Both the position numbers and the translations under genes were made by a program. From the NCBI GenBank assembly GCA_050747825.1, contig JBOGJG010000092.1:1-7259 (forward strand): a DNA stretch of 7,259 nucleotides. Direction: 5' to 3'. This document shows, piece after piece, positions 1 through 5,889 of the stretch; the first letter of the stretch is position 1; each line of letters opens with the position of its first letter. The notes beneath the pieces are model-generated. The model searched no databases, was not told where the DNA came from, and saw only the letters and a program-made list of their open reading frames with translations. The stretch is from JBOGJG01 sp050747825. Its GTDB lineage: Bacteria > Acidobacteriota > UBA6911 > RPQK01 > JBOGJG01.

Positions 1-119
1 TGATTTGCGCCTTTGAGTCCGCCGTAACCCGGCACCCCTCCCGATCGAATGAGAAGCCGTATGGAGATGGCAAAGCGGCAAGGAAAATTATTGAGTTGTT
101 ACTACAGATTGTCGAATAG
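1..119 (+). CDS. C-terminal end of a probable UDP-N-acetylglucosamine 2-epimerase (partial, cut by left edge)
   Basis: Frame 3 is open from the left edge to a TAG at 117-119 and gives 38 codons. Seen: the tail contains PYGDGKAARKIIELL (57-101), followed by a few residues and the stop. Known: non-hydrolysing UDP-GlcNAc 2-epimerases of the WecB/NeuC type typically end in a (N)PYGDGKAxxRIxxxL block, where the glycine-rich turn helps close the nucleotide site and the last helix caps the protein. The enzyme converts UDP-GlcNAc to UDP-ManNAc, a precursor for surface glycans. The stop lies 51 bases before the glycosyltransferase start on the same strand, which suggests one operon. The first ~18 visible residues are less distinctive. 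Only the tail is visible, so the exact family member cannot be named, and a chance open frame is not fully excluded. Confidence 0.62.
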   Translation, partial: ICAFESAVTRHPSRSNEKPYGDGKAARKIIELLLQIVE

Positions 120-170
120 AATCGGTAACCAGCGCGTTCAGAGATATATTGGAGCGGCGTTTTAGTAACC

Positions 171-1682
171 ATGGCAACAGCGTTTAATAAGAGGGTTGCG
201 GCAGTCGTCTTCAATAGCGTGAATCACGACACGCGCGTATTAAAGGAAGCCGATAGCCTGGCAAGGGCGGGATACGAGATAACTGTCTTCGGCATTCGGG
301 ATAGCAATTGCAAGGATGCTCAGACCCTGCGCGACAGCGGCGCGCGCATACAGCGTGTGGATTGGATGATCCAAGCCCGCACGGTTTTTTTTGGGCCGAT
401 TTTTGGGCTGATATTGTTTGCGTTACTGTTTGCGATCGTCGTAGCGCTCGTGTACGACGAGGCGGTACCGAAAAGCACGGTAATATCCGGAGGCGTAATT
501 GCGATATTGCTGGGGGGAGTTCCTTTATATCTACGAGCCAACAGGAGACACCGCGCTCTAGCTGGTCTTGAGGGACCGGCGGCCGGGGAAACAGCTATTG
601 ATAGCAGTCTTCGGCAGCAAGCCATGCCGAGCAAAACCCGCGGAATTATAAGCAGATGCTGTGACCTCCTTATTCGTGCGATAGCGCCTGTTAAAGCGAA
701 CCCGGTAGTCATCGAACTGCGATACATTCTCAAGCGGCTCATTTCAATGGTATGCATGAGCATCGCCGCGAGTAAAGCGGTCAAAGCGTATCGACCCGAG
801 ATCGTCCATTGTCATGATCTAAACACCGTTCCTGTAGGATACGGATATTCAAAGCGCGCCAAATGTAAGTTGGTCTACGATAGCCACGAAATCTACGAAG
901 AACAGAGCAGCTTTGGACGTATGACGGGCTTCGTATATAGGCTAATGCAACGATTCTATAGTTCCCGGATTGATGGCTTTATCACGATTAACGATAGTAT
1001 CCGTGATTTTTTAGAAAGCCGCTATCCGGCTCTACCGAAAGCGGTGATTATAAAGAATGCTACGGTCCCATTGGAGGGCGAAATCGTATACGACGGGAGG
1101 CTGCACAAGGTAGCCGGATTAGCGCCTGATACTAAAATCTTGTTATACCAAGGCGGCTTCTCAAGAAGGCGAGGCCTGGATATGCTGGTTAGATCAGCAG
1201 TACTATTACCAGATTGCTGGTGTCTGGTCATGATGGGTTGGGGCAGCCAAGAACCAGCATTGCGGCAACTCGCACAGGCCATCGATCAAGACGGGCGGCA
1301 TATTCGCTTTGTCGCGCGGGTACCTCACGATGAGCTCGCGTATTGGACTGCTGGCGCGACCATCGGAGTGATCCCTTATGAAAAAGTCGGGTTGAATAAT
1401 TGGTTGTGCACGCCTAACAAGCTTTGGGAATATCCAAACGCAGGTGTTCCGGTTCTAGTTAGTCCGTTTCCAGAAATGACCAAGGTAGTGCACGAGCATG
1501 GAATCGGGTGGTTATTGCAACAACCGCTTACGCCGGAAAGCATTGCAGGGCGTATCGCCTCCATCACGGATGAAGAACTAAAAAAAGCTAGGACAGCGAC
1601 TCGCGCATTTATTCAGAATGATAATTGGCTGGCGTACGAACGGCGATTAGTAGACCTTTATGAATCCATGACGGCTTCTTAA
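171..1682 (+). CDS. GT4-type (GT-B fold) glycosyltransferase with an internal two-helix membrane insert
   Basis: A 503-residue protein that probably moves a sugar from a nucleotide donor to a lipid-linked or growing glycan. Seen: the N-terminus has the beta-strand and HDTRVLKEADSLARAGYEITVFG block (residues 19-41) usual in GT4 acceptor domains. Residues ~71-97 and ~103-122 are two hydrophobic helices, followed by a basic stretch (RANRRHR). HCHDLNTVP (213-221) and YDSHEIYEE (236-244) follow. The donor half has LLYQGGFSRRRGLDMLV (324-340), MGWGSQEPAL, VPHDELAYW and PNKLWEYPNAGVPVLVSPFPE (415-435); the last contains the nucleotide-sugar ribose/phosphate-binding region. Length is greater than the usual 370-420 residues because of the membrane insert. 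The ATG at 171 places the first strand correctly, but the nearest SD-like GGAG (151-154) is 16 bases away, so initiation looks weak. It sits 51 bases after the epimerase tail and 28-67 bases before the next gene. Donor and acceptor cannot be read from sequence. Confidence 0.9.
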   Translation: MATAFNKRVAAVVFNSVNHDTRVLKEADSLARAGYEITVFGIRDSNCKDAQTLRDSGARIQRVDWMIQARTVFFGPIFGLILFALLFAIVVALVYDEAVPKSTVISGGVIAILLGGVPLYLRANRRHRALAGLEGPAAGETAIDSSLRQQAMPSKTRGIISRCCDLLIRAIAPVKANPVVIELRYILKRLISMVCMSIAASKAVKAYRPEIVHCHDLNTVPVGYGYSKRAKCKLVYDSHEIYEEQSSFGRMTGFVYRLMQRFYSSRIDGFITINDSIRDFLESRYPALPKAVIIKNATVPLEGEIVYDGRLHKVAGLAPDTKILLYQGGFSRRRGLDMLVRSAVLLPDCWCLVMMGWGSQEPALRQLAQAIDQDGRHIRFVARVPHDELAYWTAGATIGVIPYEKVGLNNWLCTPNKLWEYPNAGVPVLVSPFPEMTKVVHEHGIGWLLQQPLTPESIAGRIASITDEELKKARTATRAFIQNDNWLAYERRLVDLYESMTAS

Positions 1683-1735
1683 GCCCGCAGGCAAAGTATC
1701 GCATGAGCAAGTGTTCTTGGTTGTTATCGACGAAC

Positions 1736-1741
1736 AGAGGA
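1736..1741 (+). promoter_or_regulatory. Ribosome binding site deciding the start of the first sulfotransferase fusion
   Basis: AGAGGA lies 8 bases upstream of a GTG at 1750. The frame extends up to another GTG at 1711, but no clear SD precedes that codon, and the extra 13 residues have no counterpart in the downstream paralogue. An ATG at 1759 is a third option, with GGAG at 1744-1747 spaced 11 bases away. GTG 1750 is preferred; ATG 1759 is nearly as good. Confidence 0.45.
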
Positions 1742-1749
1742 ATGGAGCC

Positions 1750-3348
1750 GTGGCGAGCATGGTTCTCGAAAAATTAATCTTCGTAACGGGATTCGCGCGT
1801 GGAGGCACGAGCTGGGCGCGCGATTGTATCGCCTCTCATCCGGATATAACGCAAATACCCCACGAGATGGTTTTATTCAGAACGTTGAATAGTTACCGTA
1901 CTTCGGCATTTGATAATAAGGATCTCGTCTCAGATTTGCGGTCGCGAGTTTCCGATGAACTGCAGCAAGTAGTGGCTAAGCTCGAAAGCAGCTCGCGCTA
2001 TTTCGTCAACAAAGCGCCGGCTAATGCGCCGTATCTAGGAAAAGCAGCTCGACTTATTCCCGAGGCCAAATTCGTTTTCGTTATTCGTGATCCACGTGAT
2101 GTGCTGATTTCACACCAGCGCGGCAATCAAGACTGGATGCGTGGTTCCAATAGCACCGTACAGGGATGCATGAAAAAGTGCCGAAAGTATTTTTCGGGCT
2201 ATTCTGAGTCCGCAGAGCAGCCAAATGTATTACTCGTCAAATATGAGGATCTACACCAGGCTTTTATCGAAACATTGAGGCGCATGTTCGATTTCATTGG
2301 CGTTTCCTCTGAAGCTGATCTGATCGCCGACATACTAGATAGGAACAATTTTCTGAATCTGACCGGCCGCCGTATCGAGGATCGAAATGCGGCGCAACGC
2401 AAGGGGGTCATTGGAGACTGGGTTAATCACCTGAGCGCGCCAGATGCGGCTTACTTCAAAGGCGACGAGTATTGGTCGAATTTCATGCGGCGATTCGCTT
2501 ATGGGTGGGATGTTCCGACCTACGAGCGCATACTGCAGGCAATGAAGACAGCTAGGGTTTACGACCTAACTGAAGCCGAAATTACCGAGGCAGAAATTTC
2601 GAAAGATAATCCGAATCTCGTGCTGGTCCACGACATTGACCTGCTTCAGAATCGCGCTGCGCAGGACAACCTACTGGAAACTGCACGTATCGAAGGGGCC
2701 TTGGGAATCGCCGGTTTTTACAACTTCCTGCCGCTTGATGACACCCGCTACAGCGGTTTGCATCCAAAGGAGATCATCCGCCTCATCGATAAGGTGCGAG
2801 AACTATCGCCGCGGGCAACCATTGGCCTGCATTTAAACGCTGCGGAAAGGTATTTCCCTGCGCATATGGAAGAAGTGCCAGACGAGCATCCGGACATGAT
2901 CAAAGCCGTGGCCTATCTTCACGAACAGGTGGATATCTATAAACAGTACGGTATTGAGTTTCGGATCGCGACGGCGCACGGTTACGGACGACGGAAAAAG
3001 AAACCCAACAATCGCGACAGCGCTATCTTTACGCAAGCGCTTCGCCAACGGGGAATTCTGCTGTTCGATACGACCGTGCGCCCGGTATTAATCTCGGCCG
3101 CGAGTCACTACGTTACTTACACAGACGTTGGCGATGCGCTCCGCGTTTGGAACCTGCCGGTTCGCGGGGCCGTAGATGACGCAGAAACGTACCGAAGGAT
3201 GCCCGGAGGTACGATCATTCATTATCTGGTCCACCCGGCGAACTATGCTGTGAACCGCAAGTTGACCCTGCGCCAGCGGATGTGGCCCTTGTCGACGATA
3301 AAACACGGGTTTTCAGGCGATAACTGGATAACTAGGGCGCCTTGCTAG
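1750..3348 (+). CDS. Sulfotransferase fused to a NodB/polysaccharide-deacetylase-like domain (paralogue 1)
   Basis: Two-domain protein, 532 residues from GTG 1750 (545 if GTG 1711 is used). Seen, N-terminal half: GFARGGTSW (14-22), the PAPS 5'-phosphosulfate loop; FVNKAPAN, equivalent to the DKTPxN block of bacterial Sulfotransfer_3-type enzymes; RDPRDVLISH (113-122), the 3'-phosphate block; KYEDL; and RKGVIGDW (217-224), the late PAPS-binding element. All key blocks are intact, so PAPS-dependent sulfation is likely. C-terminal half: NLVLVHDID (ending at 297), FYNFLPLDDTRY, IGLHLNAAERYF (from 358), TAHGYG (408-413) and HPANY (495-499). This order resembles polysaccharide-deacetylase-like families that start with an (R)HDxD motif and carry a later IGLH. 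The canonical NodB HxxxH pair is not seen, so deacetylase activity is uncertain. No signal peptide or membrane helix is visible, so it is probably cytoplasmic. It is homologous to the gene at 3820-5448. The residues after HPANY differ from the paralogue and end next to the IS remnant. Confidence 0.88.
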   Translation: MASMVLEKLIFVTGFARGGTSWARDCIASHPDITQIPHEMVLFRTLNSYRTSAFDNKDLVSDLRSRVSDELQQVVAKLESSSRYFVNKAPANAPYLGKAARLIPEAKFVFVIRDPRDVLISHQRGNQDWMRGSNSTVQGCMKKCRKYFSGYSESAEQPNVLLVKYEDLHQAFIETLRRMFDFIGVSSEADLIADILDRNNFLNLTGRRIEDRNAAQRKGVIGDWVNHLSAPDAAYFKGDEYWSNFMRRFAYGWDVPTYERILQAMKTARVYDLTEAEITEAEISKDNPNLVLVHDIDLLQNRAAQDNLLETARIEGALGIAGFYNFLPLDDTRYSGLHPKEIIRLIDKVRELSPRATIGLHLNAAERYFPAHMEEVPDEHPDMIKAVAYLHEQVDIYKQYGIEFRIATAHGYGRRKKKPNNRDSAIFTQALRQRGILLFDTTVRPVLISAASHYVTYTDVGDALRVWNLPVRGAVDDAETYRRMPGGTIIHYLVHPANYAVNRKLTLRQRMWPLSTIKHGFSGDNWITRAPC

Positions 3349-3363
3349 GAGTGAGTCAATGTT

Positions 3364-3659
3364 CTAAATTACGTGGGCCTCTTGCTTGCCGGTGAGTTTG
3401 CGCTTTCGTGGCGCCCGGGGCTTATCGTGTAACGCACTTTCCAGCCCCTCTTCCACAACCGCTGGCGCACCCGTCCCGCGGTGGCTATCCCTACGTCGAG
3501 CGCTCGCACCACCGCTTCATCGCGAGCCCTTTCATCGGCTTTGAGCAAAATGCGCGCTCGCGTAAGCTTGCGTGCAGAGCTTTTCTTCTTGGTTATGAAT
3601 GCACGCAACTGTTTGTGTTCTTCATCACTCAGTTCCACAATGTACTTGGCCGCTGGCAT
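3364..3659 (-). pseudogene. IS630-family transposase remnant, N-terminal part, frameshifted and truncated
   Basis: Reading leftwards from the ATG at 3659, the frame gives MPAAKYIVELSDEEHKQLRA, a start typical of IS630-family transposases, then KLTRARILLKAD and a helix-turn-helix region ending ATAGRVRQR. After that the frame loses family character. In the neighbouring frame the missing part continues as VVEEGLESALHDKPRAPRKR followed by KLTGKQEAHVI, then a TAG at 3366-3364. The break is explained by loss of one T from the expected CGG-TTT-GTG (R-F-V), near 3457-3458. The homology stops at HVI, so the DDE catalytic domain (roughly 250 further residues in intact members) is absent. It lies antisense between two co-oriented paralogues. 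It cannot encode an active transposase; only a truncated DNA-binding part could be made. Confidence 0.85.
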
Positions 3660-3684
3660 GTCTGCTATCCCGTTCCGTAACGAG

Positions 3685-3713
3685 TTCAGACATTACTATA
3701 AACAGCGTATTCT
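3685..3713 (+). promoter_or_regulatory. Possible sigma70-like promoter for the second sulfotransferase fusion
   Basis: TTCAGA (3685-3690) and TATTCT (3708-3713) are separated by 17 bases, each matching 4 of 6 consensus positions. They lie upstream of the transposase start and point outward toward the gene starting at 3820. Such a site could supply transcription to the second paralogue if the insertion interrupted the operon. Matches of this quality also occur by chance, so this is only a candidate. Confidence 0.22.
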
Positions 3714-3715
3714 AT

Positions 3716-3740
3716 GTATCAGAATGAAATGGACTGATAC
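3716..3740. repeat. Inverted repeat GTATCAG/CTGATAC beside the IS630 remnant
   Basis: GTATCAG (3716-3722) and CTGATAC (3734-3740) are perfect 7-base complements separated by 11 bases. The element sits between the transposase start and the second fusion gene. It could be part of the old IS terminus, a hairpin in the leader of the downstream gene, or an operator. No matching copy is visible at the left edge of the remnant (3349-3375), which is consistent with that end having been lost. Confidence 0.4.
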
Positions 3741-3807
3741 TAGGTAATTTACACCGGGACCTACACGAGATATGAACCGCACTTATGGACCGACATCCGC
3801 AGCTCAC

Positions 3808-3814
3808 GAGGGGA
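3808..3814 (+). promoter_or_regulatory. Ribosome binding site deciding the start of the second sulfotransferase fusion
   Basis: GAGGGGA lies 5 bases before the ATG at 3820. The same frame has an earlier ATG at 3772, but that one has no comparable SD. The start at 3820 also makes the leader before the PAPS loop similar in length to that of paralogue 1. Confidence 0.6.
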
Positions 3815-3819
3815 CGTTA

Positions 3820-5448
3820 ATGCAGCGTGCGCCCCTCCAAGAAGACGATCTAATTTTCGTCTGTGGTTTTGCTAGAGCTGGAACCTCTTGGTTAAGAGAT
3901 TGTGTGGCCTCCCACCCGGACGTCTCCCGCATACCCTCGGAAATCGTGTATCGACCCGATGCCAGAACACGTGTACAAATGCTGCTCGCGCGCCGCCTGC
4001 GACCGATAAATCAACGGCTAGCGGGATTCTTATCCCTTCAGAACACTAAAGGATCGGCACAGAACGGACGGGACGAATTTCTTGCCGAAATACTGGACTC
4101 TATCGATAAGCATAAACTTCCCGGACCCCGCTTCGTATCCAAGGCGCCGGCGAATTCCATGCACCTAGCTACGCTGTGCCGGCTGTTCCCGCATTCGAAG
4201 TTTCTGTTCATCATTAGGGACCCGCGCGATGTTTTGGTGTCCCACCAGCGTGGCAATCGCCGGTGGATGGAAGGCGCCAACAGCACCGTGGAAGACTGCA
4301 TGGAGATAACCGAGAAGTATTTCCGGGGCTATCTGGAAGCCGAGGGGCTCCCGAATGTTTTTTTAATCCGCTATGAAGACTTACATCAGGATTTCCACGC
4401 GACGCTCGCGAAGCTGTACGAATTTATCGGAGTAAGTAGCGACCAAAGCATCATCGAGGAGGGATTCAATAACAATCGTTTCGCCTCGAGTACGGGGCGG
4501 TGTTACACCGAGGATCGCGATGCGGCGGCCCGCAAAGGCGTGGTGGGTGATTGGAGCAATCTTTTAGCTCAATCCGATCTAGACTGGTACAAAACCAGCG
4601 TTTTTTGGGCGACATTCATGCAGCGCTTCGATTACGACTGGTCGCCGGTGACTTACGAAAGCATCGTGACGGCAATGATGGAAGCCGGAGTGCATTTCAT
4701 CGACGAGGAGGAATTGCTCGAAGGTACTCTGGACACGACTCGGCCAAACGTTCTATTGCTTCACGATATTGATCTCGTTGATCGAGGCAATCGTAGGAAC
4801 AGCATTCTCGCCACTGCCAGGATCGAAGGAGTGCTTGGCATACCGAGCATATTTAATTTTTTGCCCTTAGACGATCCTCGCTATCGGGGAACCGACCGAA
4901 ACGGCATCGTGGAATTGATCGATGAATTGAAGCGGTTATCACCCGCGTCGATCGGATTACATTTCAACGGCACGGAGCGGTTTTTCCCGGCAGGCATGGA
5001 ATCCGTCGGCTCGGACCACCCCGACATTCAGCAGGCAATCGAGTATTTGCATACACAATTGGACGATTACGCCTCCTACGGGATAACTTTCCGGACCGGT
5101 ACCGCCCATGGGTATGGCCGGGGCGTTAAGGAACCGAACAACACATCAGCGATTTTTCGGCAAGAGCTGGGCAAACGCGGTATACGCCTCTTTGACAACG
5201 ACCTCAGGCTTGAGCTTAAAGAAAAAGCCGCCTATAGAGTCCGCATGCACGATGTCGGCGGTCCGATCACCGTGTGGCGGTTTCCCACCGCAGGAAAAAT
5301 AAACGTTGCAAATACGTATAGACAATTCGATGCCGGCTCGCTGATTAACTTCCTCACGCACCCCGGTAATTACGATATGCTGGCTTCGAAATGTATGGGT
5401 TTGAGGATTAACGAGCGGAGAAAGCGTATTTTGGCGGAAGCTGTATGA
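3820..5448 (+). CDS. Sulfotransferase fused to a NodB/polysaccharide-deacetylase-like domain (paralogue 2)
   Basis: A 542-residue protein from ATG 3820 (558 if ATG 3772 is used), colinear along its whole length with the gene at 1750-3348. Sulfotransferase blocks: GFARAGTSW (16-24, PAPS 5' loop), FVSKAPAN, RDPRDVLVSH (133-142, 3'-phosphate site), RYEDLH and RKGVVGDW (238-245). C-terminal domain: VLLLHDIDL (HDID 315-318), FNFLPLDDPRY, IGLHFNGTERFF (from 378), TAHGYG (428-433) and HPGNY (514-518). The strongest block, FxFxIRDPRDVLxSHQRGN plus four residues, is identical at 18 of 23 positions to paralogue 1, while the linker after SHPD and the final ~30 residues differ clearly. That pattern suggests an old duplication with separate acceptor specificities rather than a recent copy. 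No signal peptide or membrane helix is seen. The stop is followed by a 427-base gap. Sulfation is well supported; activity of the second domain is inferred only from motif resemblance. Confidence 0.88.
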   Translation: MQRAPLQEDDLIFVCGFARAGTSWLRDCVASHPDVSRIPSEIVYRPDARTRVQMLLARRLRPINQRLAGFLSLQNTKGSAQNGRDEFLAEILDSIDKHKLPGPRFVSKAPANSMHLATLCRLFPHSKFLFIIRDPRDVLVSHQRGNRRWMEGANSTVEDCMEITEKYFRGYLEAEGLPNVFLIRYEDLHQDFHATLAKLYEFIGVSSDQSIIEEGFNNNRFASSTGRCYTEDRDAAARKGVVGDWSNLLAQSDLDWYKTSVFWATFMQRFDYDWSPVTYESIVTAMMEAGVHFIDEEELLEGTLDTTRPNVLLLHDIDLVDRGNRRNSILATARIEGVLGIPSIFNFLPLDDPRYRGTDRNGIVELIDELKRLSPASIGLHFNGTERFFPAGMESVGSDHPDIQQAIEYLHTQLDDYASYGITFRTGTAHGYGRGVKEPNNTSAIFRQELGKRGIRLFDNDLRLELKEKAAYRVRMHDVGGPITVWRFPTAGKINVANTYRQFDAGSLINFLTHPGNYDMLASKCMGLRINERRKRILAEAV

Positions 5449-5526
5449 GGTCGCCCGCGCGCATTGCACCTCTACGTAATATCTATTCCTCGAGGTCTTG
5501 CCGCGGGGACCTTAGCGATGGGGTTT

Positions 5527-5558
5527 CCAAAGGGGAGAGGCGCAGCGCTCGCCTTTGG
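5527..5558 (+). repeat. Inverted repeat CCAAAGG/CCTTTGG
   Basis: CCAAAGG (5527-5533) pairs perfectly with CCTTTGG (5552-5558). An alternative inner stem, AGGCG (5538-5542) with CGCCT (5550-5554), shares bases with the outer 3' arm, so the two foldings compete. It lies 79 bases after the second fusion gene. No U-tract follows, so it could be a processing or Rho-related structure rather than an intrinsic terminator. Confidence 0.4.
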
Positions 5559-5566
5559 TCGCCCCG

Positions 5567-5583
5567 CGGGGTTGCATACCCCG
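5567..5583 (+). repeat. GC-rich hairpin CGGGGT-tgcat-ACCCCG
   Basis: A perfect 6-base stem closes a 5-base loop. The 5' arm overlaps the palindrome CCCCGCGGGG (5562-5571), so the upstream CCCC could compete for the GGGG. This is the most stable-looking short hairpin in the gap. The following bases (TGGTAGCGAG) are not T-rich. Confidence 0.45.
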
Positions 5584-5631
5584 TGGTAGCGAGATCTAAA
5601 TTGACTTCGCCGCGCCTGAAACCACGCGAAC

Positions 5632-5687
5632 CTAGAAGAAAACTCGATAAGGCTCTAGCCTAATCGTCGTCTACTCGCTTCTTCTAG
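5632..5687 (+). repeat. Nested inverted repeats CTAGAAGAA/TTCTTCTAG with inner AGGCT/AGCCT
   Basis: CTAGAAGAA (5632-5640) and TTCTTCTAG (5679-5687) are perfect 9-base complements 38 bases apart. Between them AGGCT (5650-5654) and AGCCT (5657-5661) form a second pair around a 2-base loop. The arrangement could fold into a branched RNA or mark a protein-binding site. Function unknown. Confidence 0.4.
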
Positions 5688-5724
5688 CCTGTTCGACAAT
5701 CCAGCGGTGTTTTATATCGTTTCC

Positions 5725-5741
5725 CGGATCGTGCAGATCCG
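5725..5741 (+). repeat. Hairpin CGGATC-gtgca-GATCCG
   Basis: A perfect 6-base stem with a 5-base loop, 135 bases before the ABC-like start codon. It could be a leader hairpin or operator-like site. It is not followed by a T-run. Confidence 0.38.
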
Positions 5742-5814
5742 TCCAAAGACCTAGCGCCAACGTACGCAGTACAGAGATCAAGTTGTCTCCATTGGTCAAG
5801 TCCATTCAGGAGAT

Positions 5815-5889
5815 ATGGTCCCGAAATCCGAACCAGATAGACGGATTGTATTCACGGGATGGAGTCATTTACGGTATGGTCAGCTATAG
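5815..5889 (+). CDS. Possible 24-codon leader peptide overlapping the ABC-like gene start
   Basis: An ATG at 5815 follows the sequence CAGGAGAT, whose AGGAG (5808-5812) is the best SD in the gap but only 2 bases from the ATG, which is short. The frame encodes a 24-residue charged peptide beginning MVPKSEPDRR and ends at TAG 5887-5889, 11 bases past the downstream ATG at 5876. That geometry would allow translational coupling to the ABC-like gene. No family is recognised and chance occurrence is quite possible. Confidence 0.2.
   Translation: MVPKSEPDRRIVFTGWSHLRYGQL

Larger units (their letters stand above)
5449..5875. other. Structured non-coding gap between the sulfotransferase operon and the ABC-like gene
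   Basis: No convincing protein is found on either strand in these 427 bases. Frame 3 is open from 5445 to 5663 but is arginine-rich and low in hydrophobic residues. Frame 2 is open from 5651 into the ABC-like gene, but its first part does not resemble a family N-terminus. The segment instead holds several short perfect inverted repeats: 5488-5495, 5493-5512, 5527-5558, 5567-5583, 5632-5687 and 5725-5741. None is followed by a T-run, so a standard intrinsic terminator is not evident. Transcription of the ABC-like gene may start here or be modulated here. Confidence 0.5.

Noticed and set aside
91..122. Promoter-like TTGTTA and TAGAAT before the glycosyltransferase
   Set aside because: The spacing is 15 bases, and the pair lies inside and at the end of the preceding coding tail; the close operon-like spacing makes a separate promoter unnecessary.
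320..784. 154-codon - strand frame inside the glycosyltransferase
   Set aside because: It is antisense to a well-supported GT4 gene. Its hydrophobic patches mirror the membrane insert and it has no motif of its own.
3408..3747. Two + strand frames (3408-3680, 3481-3747) opposite the IS630 remnant
   Set aside because: They are antisense shadows of the transposase fragment, whose - strand translation clearly matches the family.
5445..5663. 72-codon frame starting with an ATGA overlap on the stop of paralogue 2
   Set aside because: The overlap geometry is attractive, but the product is arginine/serine-rich with no hydrophobic core or recognisable motif, and it runs through the inverted repeats. 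It has no convincing SD of its own.
5655..5754. Frame-1 stretch ending PAVFYIVSRIVQIRPKT as a possible C-terminal remnant of a lost gene
   Set aside because: Only about 30 codons between stops, no recognisable family, and no upstream continuation found in another frame.
5651..5875. Extension of the ABC-like frame upstream to 5651
   Set aside because: The frame is open, but there is no ATG or GTG with an SD before 5876, the stretch overlaps the dyads, and the start at 5876 already leaves a normal ~45 residues before the first membrane helix.
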